DNA of 64,000 nucleotides, taken from assembly GCA_030019365.1 (NCBI GenBank), contig JASEFA010000007.1:1-64000 (forward strand), in the 5' to 3' direction. Below the pieces are notes generated by a model. That model was not told where the DNA came from, searched no databases, and saw nothing but the letters and a program-made list of their open reading frames with translations. The stretch is from Bacillota bacterium. Its GTDB lineage: Bacteria > Bacillota > Sulfobacillia > JACIYH01. Each line of letters starts with the position of its first letter. Within the stretch, counting starts at the first letter, position 1. This document shows positions 25,293 through 34,287 of this stretch, piece by piece. The position numbers and the translations under genes are program-made.

Positions 25293-25640
25293 ATGCCCGG
25301 GAATGAGCCGATCACGGTGAGACCATTCGAGCAAGGGCCGTACCTTCAAGCCGCCCTCTTTTGCGACCAAGTGATTGTAGGAAATGATAACGTCCTCTCT
25401 CTCATACGAATAATCGATACTTTGACGCACACGGAGAGAGGGCCTACCGCGCCCACCGAGATGCCGGAGGTGTCCTACCGGTCTAAGCTGGTGATCATGC
25501 TCAAGCCCGGACGCGCCAGAGGACGACACGAAGTCAAGATCCAGCCGGTCCTCCCTAACGGGGAATCGCTCCCGCCTTTCGTGACATCCGTGCACTTTGA
25601 AGCAGAGGCGAACCGTATTGCACCCGTAGCCAATACATAG
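25293..25640 (+). CDS. Hypothetical protein, beta-sandwich-like
   Basis: 115 residues: YLQAALFCDQVIVGNDNVLS and LIRIIDTLTHTERGP, then YRSKLVIMLKPGRARGRHEV, KIQPVLPNGESLPPF and FVTSVHFEAEANRI. Alternating strands recall small conserved proteins of unknown function that start with a LFCDxVI...LSLIRI motif. ATG 25293 has GATGGAGGTG upstream. The end looks abrupt (PVANT), about where the family would continue, and a second frame opens across the end, so it may be C-terminally damaged. It sits between tRNA-Asn and the restriction-modification genes, in lower-GC DNA, and is probably part of the island. Confidence 0.6.
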   Translation: MPGNEPITVRPFEQGPYLQAALFCDQVIVGNDNVLSLIRIIDTLTHTERGPTAPTEMPEVSYRSKLVIMLKPGRARGRHEVKIQPVLPNGESLPPFVTSVHFEAEANRIAPVANT

Positions 25641-25903
25641 TCTACCGCACGAAAGACGGCGAATACGTCGCCGGAGTACATCAGTATCTCCGTCCGGACC
25701 GTACGCTGGGCGCCAGTGGAAAGCCAGACCCCCTGAGGCGGGTCGTCGGAGGCCGGAAATGGCTTACAGCCCCCGGAAGACCCCGCGAGTCCCCAACTGG
25801 TTATAAGACGCATAGTCCCCAAGTCGGGTCGGCAAGAGGACGGGGCAAGTCGCACGCTCCTCCGTACCAGTGCTTTGTCAGCTCATGCGACGCGCCAGCG
25901 TGA
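25601..25903 (+). pseudogene. Start-less fragment of a small conserved protein
   Basis: An open stretch after a TGA at 25598, without ATG, GTG or TTG before the conserved-looking part. It reads YIVYRTKDGEYVAGVHQYLR and then PDRTLGASGKPDPLRRVV. The GxHxxxxPDxTxGASGxPDPxR pattern is reminiscent of short hypothetical proteins seen elsewhere. The lack of a start and the overlap with the upstream gene's end point to a deletion or frameshift remnant. Function unknown. Confidence 0.45.
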
Positions 25904-25911
25904 CGAAAACG

Positions 25912-25940
25912 TGGTACAATTGTCACGGGTGATCACCCGT
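25912..25940 (+). promoter_or_regulatory. Extended -10 element with a 16-bp palindromic operator, upstream of hsdM
   Basis: TGGTACAAT (25912-25920) is an extended -10 (TGN-TACAAT) with no good -35. A perfect palindrome ACGGGTGATCACCCGT (25925-25940) covers the expected start point. Such a site would let a repressor dimer block hsdM transcription. No controller gene was recognised next to it. Confidence 0.5.
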
Positions 25941-26045
25941 CGCTGTACATGGCCAGAGGCGACAGCACCGGGGTTTTCGTTTGCCGCCCGTCGCCCGTAC
26001 ATACCACTCCGTGAACTCTCTTCCCGAGCACAAGAGGTGGGTCCA

Positions 26046-28112
26046 TTGAATCACAGCCAGATCGTCAGCTTCATCTGGGGAGTAGCCGACCTGATCCGGG
26101 ACAGCTTCAAACGCGGCAAGTACCAGGACGTCATCCTGCCCCTCACCGTTCTGCGGCGCCTCGACTGCGTCCTCGCCCCCACGAAGGGGAAGGTCCTGGA
26201 GACGGTGGCTAGGTTCAAGGAGAAGCTGGAGAACCTCGACCCCCAACTGCGCCGTGCTTCCGGCTTCGCCTTCTACAACAAGTCCCTGTATGACTTCGAC
26301 AAGCTCATCGCCGACGCACCCAACCTGGCTGCCAACTTGCGTAACTATATAAGCGGCTTCAGCGCCAACATGCGCGAGGTCCTGGAGAAATTCGACTTCG
26401 ACAACACCATCACCAAGCTAGATGAGGCGGGGCTGCTGTTCCAGGTGATGGAGCGGTTCAAGAACGTGGGTCTGCACCCCGACGAGGTCGACAACCCCAC
26501 CATGGGCACCATCTTCGAAGAGCTGATCCGTAAGTTCAACGAGGCGCTCAATGAGAACCCAGGCGAACACTTCACCCCCCGCGACGTCGTGCACCTCATG
26601 GCCGACCTCTTGCTGGCGGGCGATGAGGAACGCATCCGCCGCAAGGGCGTGGTGCTCACTGTTTACGACCCCTGCTGCGGCACGGGGGGAATGCTCACCA
26701 TCACGAAGGATCACATCCTCGGTAACGGCGGCCGGGGCGGGATCAACCCCGAAGCCGACATCCATCTGTTCGGCCAAGAGGTCAATCCGGAGACATTCGC
26801 CGTATGCAAGTCAGACCTGTTCATGAAGGACCCCACGGGGCGAGATGCCGACCACATCGCCTTTGGGAGTACCCTCTCCGGCGACCGCCACGCTGGCCGC
26901 ACCTTCGACTACCTGATCGCCAACCCGCCCTACGGCAAGGACTGGAGGCGCGACGAGGACGCGGTGCGGGCGGAGCACGAACGCGGATCCGGAGGCCGCT
27001 TTGGGGCAGGTCTGCCCCGCATCAATGACGGACAACTGCTCTTCCTGCAGCACATGCTGGCCCACATGAAGCCAGTGGACGAGGGCGGCTCCCGCGTGGC
27101 CATTATCATGAACGGGTCCCCCCTCTTCTCCAGCGACGCAGGCAGCGGCGAGAGCGAGATCCGCCGCTGGATTCTGGAGAACGACTGGCTGGAGGCGCTG
27201 ATCGCTTTGCCCGAGCAACTCTTTTACAATACCGGCATTGCGACCTACGTTTGGGTGCTCACGAACCGCAAAGCCCCAGAGCGCAAAGGGCTAGTACAAC
27301 TCATCGATGCCACTTCATTTTGGGTACCGATGCGCAGAAGCCTGGGTGAAAAGCGCCGCGAAATCCCTCCAGACAAGGCAGCCGAAATCCTTGCCCTGCA
27401 CGGCGCCTTCGAAGAAGGGGAACTGGTCAGGATCTTCCCCGCCACCCACTTTGGATACCGCAAGATCACCATAGAACGCCCACTGCGCCTGAACTTCCAG
27501 GCCACCCCCGAGCGAATCGCCCGCCTCGACGACGAACCCGCCTTCCAAAACCTTGCCCGGAGCAAGAAGAAGAGCCCCGAGGAAAGGGCCCGAGAAGAGC
27601 AGGAGGGGCGTCAGTTACAGGTGGATATCAAGCGCGTGCTTTCCACTCTTCCCCGTACCCTGTTCAAGGACCGTGATGCTTTCGTGGCCGAGCTGAAAAA
27701 GGCTGAGGGGCGCGAGGGAACCAAGCTTACGGTCCCCCTGCGCAAGGCCGTGCTCTCTGCCCTTTCGGAACGTGACGAAACGGCCTCGGTCTGCCGCGAT
27801 GATAACGGCAACCCCGAACCAGACCCCGAACTCCGCGACACCGAAAACGTCCCGCTCTCCGAAAACATCGAGGCCTACTTCGAGCGAGAAGTCAAACCCT
27901 ACGTCCCCGATGCCTGGATCAACACCGCCATTCGCGACCACAAGGACGGCCAGGTCGGCAAGGTGGGCTACGAGATCAACTTCAAGCGCTATTTCTTCAA
28001 GTACACCCCGCCCCGCCCACTTGAGGATATCGAAGCCGACATCCAAGCAATCGAAGGCGACGTCATCCGTTTGCTGGCCGACCTGACCAACCGGAACGAG
28101 GTGGGGCGGTGA
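26046..28112 (+). CDS. hsdM: Type I restriction-modification system, methyltransferase subunit HsdM
   Basis: 688 residues. The start is TTG 26046, because the protein then begins MNHSQIVSFIWGVADLIRD, the standard opening of this HsdM group, and GAGGTG lies six bases upstream. The N12-type helical domain runs to about residue 150. The methyltransferase domain carries DPCCGTGGML (SAM motif I) and NPPYGKDW (catalytic motif IV) for N6-adenine methylation. A long charged C-terminal region (about 500-688, ending ADIQAIEGDVIRLLADLTNR) extends beyond the E. coli length of 529. It overlaps hsdS by four bases (GTGA). With HsdS it methylates a bipartite DNA site to protect host DNA. Confidence 0.95.
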   Translation: MNHSQIVSFIWGVADLIRDSFKRGKYQDVILPLTVLRRLDCVLAPTKGKVLETVARFKEKLENLDPQLRRASGFAFYNKSLYDFDKLIADAPNLAANLRNYISGFSANMREVLEKFDFDNTITKLDEAGLLFQVMERFKNVGLHPDEVDNPTMGTIFEELIRKFNEALNENPGEHFTPRDVVHLMADLLLAGDEERIRRKGVVLTVYDPCCGTGGMLTITKDHILGNGGRGGINPEADIHLFGQEVNPETFAVCKSDLFMKDPTGRDADHIAFGSTLSGDRHAGRTFDYLIANPPYGKDWRRDEDAVRAEHERGSGGRFGAGLPRINDGQLLFLQHMLAHMKPVDEGGSRVAIIMNGSPLFSSDAGSGESEIRRWILENDWLEALIALPEQLFYNTGIATYVWVLTNRKAPERKGLVQLIDATSFWVPMRRSLGEKRREIPPDKAAEILALHGAFEEGELVRIFPATHFGYRKITIERPLRLNFQATPERIARLDDEPAFQNLARSKKKSPEERAREEQEGRQLQVDIKRVLSTLPRTLFKDRDAFVAELKKAEGREGTKLTVPLRKAVLSALSERDETASVCRDDNGNPEPDPELRDTENVPLSENIEAYFEREVKPYVPDAWINTAIRDHKDGQVGKVGYEINFKRYFFKYTPPRPLEDIEADIQAIEGDVIRLLADLTNRNEVGR

Positions 28113-29590
28113 AGCAGGTCCCCCGTACACAGACGGTCCAAGTGGACCTGGGGTTAGGTCATACGACAAGCCCAGCCCCGATGACTACGACAATCGCCAT
28201 GGACACTCAGTCGCGTTCTGGTATCAGGCATTCCGCGCCTCCGTTCAGACTGTATCCGGCCTACAGGGACTCAGGCGTAAAGTGGCTCGGATCGACTCCG
28301 ACGAATTGGCAGGTAAGTCGGTTGCGTTTCTTCGTAGAACTCAACCCCTCGCCCCGCGCCGAGCGCCATTCGCCGGAAATGGTCGTGTCCTTTGTTCCGA
28401 TGGAGGCACTGGGAGAATTTGGCGGGCTCCGTCTGGATGCAGAGAAGAGGCTGGATGAAGTCCTCACCGGCTACACCTACTTTGCCGAAAACGATGTACT
28501 CGTGGCCAAGATCACACCGTGCTTCGAGAACGGCAAGGGTGCACTGGCGGAAGGGCTGGCCAACCGCACCGGCTTCGGAACAACTGAGCTTTATGTGTTG
28601 CGCGCCCGGCCGGGGCTCGTTTCGCGTTTCCTATTCTACCTGACCATCAGTCATCCGTTTCGGAAGATCGGCGAATCGGAGATGTACGGCGCCGGAGGCC
28701 AGAAGCGTGTTCCTCCCCACGTTGTGAGAGACTTCCGCTTCGCCAGACCCTCGCTCGCCGAGCAACGCGCCATTGCTCTGTTCCTTGACCGCGAGACAGC
28801 AAGGATTGACCGGCTAGTGGCATGCAAGAAACGGCTGATCGAGTTATTGAGCGAGAAGCGTGCCGCACTCATCACGCGTGCTGTCACCAGAGGACTCGAT
28901 TCCGGCGTTCCGCTTAAAGATTCCGGGGTTAATTGGCTGGGAGAGATCCCGGCCCATTGGGAAACCAGGAGGCTCAAAGAACTGAGTGCGTTGCAGACGG
29001 GCCTCACCTTGGGCAAGACGTACGAGGGGCAGCAACTGACCACACGGCCCTACCTGAGAGTGGCGAATGTGCAGGACGGCTACCTCGATCTTGCGGAGAT
29101 CACCGAGATCGAGGTCCCCGTCCAGGACGTGCACCACTACGAGCTTCAGGCGGGGGACGTCTTGATGACCGAGGGCGGTGACTTCGACAAGCTGGGGCGC
29201 GGATACGTGTGGGAAGGCCAGATAGCTGGGTGCCTTCACCAGAACCACATCTTTGTTGTCCGACCCCAGCCGGACCGACTCAATTCTCATCTTCTGGCCC
29301 TGGTCATGAGCAGCCACTATGGCCGCGCCTATTTCACCGCCGAGTCCAAGCAGTCGACCAACCTCGCCTCGACCAACACCAAGACGCTTCGGAACTTCCC
29401 TATCCCCCTGCCGCCGCTGTCGGAGCAAGAGGCTATCGTGGGTTGGGTGAAGTTGCAGACTGCGAAGATCGACCAGTTGACTGGAAGAATCCGCGAGGGT
29501 ATTGACCGCCTCCATGAGTACCGGACCGCGCTCATCTGGGCGGCGGTGACGGGGAAGATCGACGTGCATGAGGAGGTGGAGGTCATATGA
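28109..29590 (+). CDS. hsdS: Type I restriction-modification system, specificity subunit HsdS
   Basis: 493 residues from the GTG that overlaps hsdM. There are two target-recognition domains, each starting with a similar phrase (DSGVKWLGSTPTNWQVSRL near residue 55 and DSGVNWLGEIPAHWETRRL near 273). Each ends in a conserved helix (LAEQRAIALFLDRETARIDRL; LSEQEAIVGWVKLQTAKIDQL). This is the internal repeat that makes the half-circle HsdS fold. The first 50 residues lack similarity; ATG 28181 or 28199 may be the true start. The recognised DNA sequence cannot be predicted by eye. It overlaps hsdR as ATGA. Confidence 0.93.
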   Translation: MKQVPRTQTVQVDLGLGHTTSPAPMTTTIAMDTQSRSGIRHSAPPFRLYPAYRDSGVKWLGSTPTNWQVSRLRFFVELNPSPRAERHSPEMVVSFVPMEALGEFGGLRLDAEKRLDEVLTGYTYFAENDVLVAKITPCFENGKGALAEGLANRTGFGTTELYVLRARPGLVSRFLFYLTISHPFRKIGESEMYGAGGQKRVPPHVVRDFRFARPSLAEQRAIALFLDRETARIDRLVACKKRLIELLSEKRAALITRAVTRGLDSGVPLKDSGVNWLGEIPAHWETRRLKELSALQTGLTLGKTYEGQQLTTRPYLRVANVQDGYLDLAEITEIEVPVQDVHHYELQAGDVLMTEGGDFDKLGRGYVWEGQIAGCLHQNHIFVVRPQPDRLNSHLLALVMSSHYGRAYFTAESKQSTNLASTNTKTLRNFPIPLPPLSEQEAIVGWVKLQTAKIDQLTGRIREGIDRLHEYRTALIWAAVTGKIDVHEEVEVI

Positions 29591-32500
29591 GCCCTGGCCC
29601 TGACATCTCGGAGCGCAGCTTTGAGGAAGCAATCGAGCGGACGTTGCTGTGGGGCCAGCCGGAACCTAAACCCGGAACGGGTACTCTGGTGCGCGGCATT
29701 TCCCTGCCATATGGGGATTTCGCCCCCGGGGGGTACCAGCGACGGACACCCGACGAGTATGATCCGACTCTGTGCCTAATTCCCCGTGACGTCGTCGATT
29801 TCGTCCTTGCCGCGCAGCCCAAGACCTGGGAGCGGCTCAAGCAGTATCACGGGAGTGACGTGAGGCGGCGCTTCCTGAGCCGCCTGTCCGCCGAGATCGC
29901 CCGGCGGGGCACACTGGACGTGCTGCGCAACGGCATCAAGGACTCGGGCTGTGCGTTGAGGCTCGCTTACTTCCGCCCGCCCAGCGGGTTGAACCCGGAT
30001 CTCCAGCGCCTCTATGAGGCCAACATCTTCTCTGTGGTGCGCCAGTTGCGCTACAGGGAGGACCCCGAGGACAGGCACAGCCTGGACCTCGTCCTCTTTC
30101 TCAACGGCATGCCCATCTTCACGGCGGAACTGAAGAATCCCCTCACGGGCCAGACGGTGCACGAGGCCATTGCGCAGTACAGGAGAGATCGCGACCCGCG
30201 CGAACCCCTGCTCTCGTATGGGCGCTGCCTCGTCCACTTCGCCGTGGACCCGGATCTGGTCTATGTGACGACCCAGTTGGACGGTGCCAGAACCCGCTTT
30301 CTCCCCCTGAACCAGGGCCGCTTTGGGGGGGCCGGAAACCCCCCGGTGCCACCCACGCAGCAAGGATACCCCACCCAGTACCTGTGGACCCGGATCTGGT
30401 CGCGTGACAGCGTGCTGGACCTCATCCGCAACTTCATCCATGAGGTCGAGGAGGAGGACGAGCGGGGCCGCAAGAACGGGCGCAAGTACATCATCTTCCC
30501 TCGCTACCACCAACTCGACGCCGTGCGTCGGCTGGTCGCCCACGCTCAGAGCCACGGCCCGGGCCATCACTATCTCATCCAGCACTCGGCAGGGAGCGGC
30601 AAGAGCTTCACCATCGCCTGGCTGGCCCACCAGCTCTCGGTCCTCCATGGCGCCTCTGGCAGGCGTGTGTTCGACTCCATCGTCGTGGTCACCGACCGCC
30701 GGGTGCTCGACCGGCAGTTGCAGAGGACCGTGCGGCAGTTCGAGCAGACTCTAGGCGTGGTGGAGAACATCGACACCACGTCGCGCCAGCTCAAAGAAGC
30801 CCTGGAGTCCGGCAAGACCATCATCGTCACCACCCTGCAGAAGTTCCCTGTCATCGTAAACCAGATCAGGGAGTTGCCGGGCAAGCGTTTCGCCGTCATC
30901 GTGGACGAGGCCCACTCTTCGCAGGCGGGCGAGAGCTCGAAGAGCCTAAAGACGGTTCTCTTGTCGGGCAGCCTGGAGGAGGCGGAGGCCGACGAGGCGG
31001 AAGCAAAGACGCCCGAAGAGGAACTCGAGGACCGTGTCCTGGCCGAGATTAGGACGCGAGGTCGGCTGCCCAACGTGAGCTGGTTCGCGTTCACAGCCAC
31101 CCCGAAGGCCGCGACCCTCGAACTGTTTGGCACGCAACGGGCCGATGGGAAGGTCGAGGCATTCAGCCTGTACAGCATGCGTCAGGCCATCGAGGAGGGC
31201 TTCATCCTGGACGTCCTGCGCAATTACACCACGTACAAGGCTTACTGGCGGCTCCTCAAGAGGACCGCTGACGACCCGCACTACGACAGGCGGAAGGCGG
31301 AGTATCTCCTGAAATCGTTCGTCGACCTCCACCCCCATGCCATCCGGGAAAAGGTCGGCATCATGGCGGAGCACTTCGCTGCCCGGGTGCAACACGCCAT
31401 CGACGGCAAGGCCAAGGCCATGATTGTAGCCCGCTCACGGCTTCACGCTGTGCGGTACAAGCTCGCCCTCGATGCGTACCTGCGAGAGAAGGGCTATCCG
31501 TGGAAGACCCTGGTGGCCTTCTCCGGAACCGTCCACGACGGGGGCATGGACTACACAGAACCCAATATGAACGGCCTGCCGGAAACGCAGACCGCCAGGG
31601 TATTTGAGCGCCCGGAGTATCGCTTCTTGATCGTCGCCAACAAGTTCCAGACCGGCTTCGACCAGCCCCTCCTCCACACCATGTACGTGGACAAGAAGCT
31701 GGGAGGGGTGAATGCAGTTCAGACCCTATCCCGTCTCAACCGGACCCATCCGGGCAAATCCGAAACCCTGGTGCTAGACTTCGCCAACGAGGGCGAGGAG
31801 ATCCAGAAAGCCTTTGAGCCATACTACGAGACCACCTTGCTCTGTGAGAAGACCGACCCCAACCTCCTCTACGAGATCGAAGCCCGCCTCCGTGACTTCG
31901 GGGTGTTCGGGGATGCGGACATCCGCGATTTCGCGCGAGTCTATTTCGACCCCAAGGCAACCCAGGACCGGGTCTACGCCGCGCTCGAACCTCCTCGCGC
32001 TCGCTTCCGGGAGTTGACCAGGGAAGAGCGCACCGGTTTCCGCGGCCAACTCAATGACTACGTACGCCTCTACGCATTCCTCTCCCAGGTGCTGACCTTC
32101 GCCGACCTCGACCTGGAGAGGCTCTACCAGTTCGCCCGCCACCTGGCCAGGGTCCTACCCCCAGAGCGGGACAACCTTCCCCGTGAAATACAGCAGAATA
32201 TCGACATCGAGTCCTTCCGGATCCAACAGACCTCGAACGGCTCGATCACTTTGCAGCGTCATGCGGGTCAGTTGGAACCGCAGAAGAGCAGGGAGCGTCA
32301 TGTGCCGGGAGAGGAGGAACCGGAGCCCCTCTCCCTGATCATCGCTGAGCTCAACGAACGGTTCGGCCTCAATCTGGGACCCGAGCATCGCGTCACATTG
32401 GACCAGATGATGGCCAGGCTCGATCAGGATGTCGCCCTGGACCTGAGCGCCCGAGTCAATACCCGGGAGAACGCACGTCTCACCTTTGACCAGAAAGTGG

Positions 32501-32667
32501 AAGATGCGATCCAGGCAATCGTCGACTCCAACTTCGAACTCTATAAGCGCATCACCGACGACGCTGCCTTTGGGAACGCCCTCAAGGATCTGCTCTTCGA
32601 CCTTTACATGCGCAGCCGCCAGACCTTGCGCGAGGAGTCGGACGATCCCAACAGTGTTCGAGGCTGA
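29587..32667 (+). CDS. hsdR: Type I restriction-modification system, endonuclease/translocase subunit HsdR
   Basis: 1026 residues. The nuclease domain shows SLDLVLFLNGMPIFTAELKN, the D...E-x-K core. The SF2 translocase has HSAGSGKSFTIAWLAHQL (Walker A), VVVTDRRVLDRQL, VDEAHSSQAGE (motif II), AFTATPKAATLELFG (motif III), TGFDQPLLHTMYVDK (motif V) and SRLNRTHPGKS (motif VI). The C-terminal helical region contacts HsdM. All motifs look intact, so the system is probably active. With HsdM and HsdS it translocates unmethylated DNA and cuts at a distance. Start ATG 29587 overlaps the hsdS TGA. Confidence 0.96.
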   Translation: MSPGPDISERSFEEAIERTLLWGQPEPKPGTGTLVRGISLPYGDFAPGGYQRRTPDEYDPTLCLIPRDVVDFVLAAQPKTWERLKQYHGSDVRRRFLSRLSAEIARRGTLDVLRNGIKDSGCALRLAYFRPPSGLNPDLQRLYEANIFSVVRQLRYREDPEDRHSLDLVLFLNGMPIFTAELKNPLTGQTVHEAIAQYRRDRDPREPLLSYGRCLVHFAVDPDLVYVTTQLDGARTRFLPLNQGRFGGAGNPPVPPTQQGYPTQYLWTRIWSRDSVLDLIRNFIHEVEEEDERGRKNGRKYIIFPRYHQLDAVRRLVAHAQSHGPGHHYLIQHSAGSGKSFTIAWLAHQLSVLHGASGRRVFDSIVVVTDRRVLDRQLQRTVRQFEQTLGVVENIDTTSRQLKEALESGKTIIVTTLQKFPVIVNQIRELPGKRFAVIVDEAHSSQAGESSKSLKTVLLSGSLEEAEADEAEAKTPEEELEDRVLAEIRTRGRLPNVSWFAFTATPKAATLELFGTQRADGKVEAFSLYSMRQAIEEGFILDVLRNYTTYKAYWRLLKRTADDPHYDRRKAEYLLKSFVDLHPHAIREKVGIMAEHFAARVQHAIDGKAKAMIVARSRLHAVRYKLALDAYLREKGYPWKTLVAFSGTVHDGGMDYTEPNMNGLPETQTARVFERPEYRFLIVANKFQTGFDQPLLHTMYVDKKLGGVNAVQTLSRLNRTHPGKSETLVLDFANEGEEIQKAFEPYYETTLLCEKTDPNLLYEIEARLRDFGVFGDADIRDFARVYFDPKATQDRVYAALEPPRARFRELTREERTGFRGQLNDYVRLYAFLSQVLTFADLDLERLYQFARHLARVLPPERDNLPREIQQNIDIESFRIQQTSNGSITLQRHAGQLEPQKSRERHVPGEEEPEPLSLIIAELNERFGLNLGPEHRVTLDQMMARLDQDVALDLSARVNTRENARLTFDQKVEDAIQAIVDSNFELYKRITDDAAFGNALKDLLFDLYMRSRQTLREESDDPNSVRG

Positions 32668-33252
32668 CCGACCGCGAGCCCGAAGCCGGGGCTTCCCGGC
32701 AGACCGCTACGGCGATCCGGGTCCCCCCGGCCAACTTCGACATTGGGCTCCGCCCTCTGCCCGGGGCGGCCGCCAGCCCCGCCTCTAGTTCCAACGCAGG
32801 TCTCGTGCCTTCTTAGCCAAACTTGAACCCAATTTGAACAGCGGAAGGCCGTTTTCGGCCCCCGGGCAGGCCAAAAACCTAGCAATGACGCCATTCCTTC
32901 TCCGCGAAACCGGAAATACGTAGTAAAAGACATTTTGGGTTGAGGTGTTTTTGTGCTTCCCGCCAGAAATGATGGTGACAATGTTCGGGGGAGACGCGCT
33001 GATCAACGGCCACCGGTACTCGATGAGGACTCTCTCCCAATCCACCAACTGTCACCTTCCGCCGGCCGAGGTGGGTTTGGCTTATGCAGTATTCGACAAA
33101 GCACCAGATCTGCCCTTTGAGCCCCGCTGACGAAACGCCCCCGCATAGACACACAGCGCACAACGTAGCAGTCTGCGTCCACACCAGTTCGCACAGCGAA
33201 GCCCAATGGCTCCGCCGCCAGCCTCCTCGACGCGCTACGAAGGGCAAGCCTC
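32668..33252. other. Non-coding region between hsdR and the polyprenyl synthase
   Basis: 585 bases, visibly richer in A and T (about 32800-33120) than surrounding DNA. A small inverted repeat GAAGCC-gg-GGCTTC just after the hsdR stop could be part of a terminator. Short open frames exist on both strands, but none has a recognisable motif or a convincing ribosome binding site. It may mark the right edge of the restriction-modification island. Confidence 0.45.
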
Positions 33253-34263
33253 TCAAGATCGGACCGCTGTCGGCATGCCACCCCGGACCTCCGAGGTGGG
33301 CAGCCTTGCTGCCAGTTGCACAGCGAGATGCTCCAAGGCCGCCCGTGCCGCCCCCGAGGGAAGGCCGTCCAGGTGGGAGCGCGCATTGCGCAGCAACCCC
33401 GTGGCGGCGTCGGCGGCGCGGTCCAGGCCGCCCGACATCGCCACCAGGCGGCAGGCTTCGGCCACCCGGTCATCACCTTCGCCGTTGAGGCTGGCGAGTA
33501 AGCGGCGCAGCCCAGGCCCGCACGCAGGGTGATCCAGGGCACAGATCACGGGCAGGGTGATGACCCCGCGCCGCAGGTCCAGGCGCACCGGCTTTCCCAT
33601 GGTCGCCGTCTCGGCGGTGAAGTCGAGCACGTCATCTATTACCTGAAAGGCGCAGCCCAGGTAGAGCCCGTAGCGGTGGAGGCAGTCCTGCCAGGGCTCC
33701 GGCAGCCCGGCTACCTGCGCTCCCGCCCTCGCACAGGCGGCCATCAGGGCCCCGGTCTTGTTCGCCGCCCGCTCCAGGTACTCGCCGGCGGTTACGGCCA
33801 GATCGCCGCGACGGGCGCGCTGGTCCAGTTCCCCCTCGCACATCCGGGCAATGGCTGCCGTGAGGGTGGCCACCACCCCGAAATGAGCGTGGCGGGCGAG
33901 CAGGCCGAAGGCGCGGGAGAACAGGAAATCACCCACCAGGGTAGCGGCCCCCTCCCCGTGCAGCACGTGGAGGGCGGCCTGACCCCGCCTGTGGGCTGCC
34001 CCGTCCAGGATGTCGTCGTGCACCAGGGACGCCAGGTGGATCAACTCGGCCGCCACGGCCACGTCCCTCACCGCGGTGGGCGGCGCATCACCGAACGAAG
34101 CAGCAAGATGGACGAGCAGGGGACGCAGCCTCTTGCCGGAGGCACCCATGAGGTGTCCCACCGCCGCTGCCACCGCCGGGCTGGAGCTCCGCAAGGCCTC
34201 CCGCATGGCTGCCTCGAAGTCGGGCGTGATCGGCCGTCCCTCCCCGCCTAGGTTGGCGAACAC
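33253..34263 (-). CDS. Polyprenyl diphosphate synthase (HepT/IspB-like)
   Basis: 336 residues of the trans-isoprenyl diphosphate synthase family. GKRLRPLLVHLAA binds IPP. The first Asp-rich motif is in HLASLVHDDILDGAAHRRGQ (DDxxD) and the second in FQVIDDVLDFTAETATMGKP (DDxxD). The residue upstream of the first motif (ASLVHDDILD, small side chains) suggests a long-chain product. It condenses IPP units onto an allylic diphosphate at the membrane surface. It is divergent from the terpene synthase gene with only 24 bases between the chosen starts (GTG 34263 and ATG 34288), so at least one start may be further in. It may supply the C35 or similar precursor for YtpB. Confidence 0.9.
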   Translation of the reverse strand: MFANLGGEGRPITPDFEAAMREALRSSSPAVAAAVGHLMGASGKRLRPLLVHLAASFGDAPPTAVRDVAVAAELIHLASLVHDDILDGAAHRRGQAALHVLHGEGAATLVGDFLFSRAFGLLARHAHFGVVATLTAAIARMCEGELDQRARRGDLAVTAGEYLERAANKTGALMAACARAGAQVAGLPEPWQDCLHRYGLYLGCAFQVIDDVLDFTAETATMGKPVRLDLRRGVITLPVICALDHPACGPGLRRLLASLNGEGDDRVAEACRLVAMSGGLDRAADAATGLLRNARSHLDGLPSGAARAALEHLAVQLAARLPTSEVRGGMPTAVRS

Positions 34264-34287
34264 CGGGGGAGACTATCCGGGGCCCGG

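Noticed and set aside
32879-33256. Minus-strand hypothetical genes in the hsdR to polyprenyl synthase gap
   Set aside because: No motif and no ribosome binding site, with overlapping alternatives in several frames.
33200-33260. attR copy of the tRNA-Asn 3' end at the right side of the restriction-modification island
   Set aside because: A CTCCTCGA word occurs near 33228, but the match is short and in the wrong context to be a convincing attachment site.
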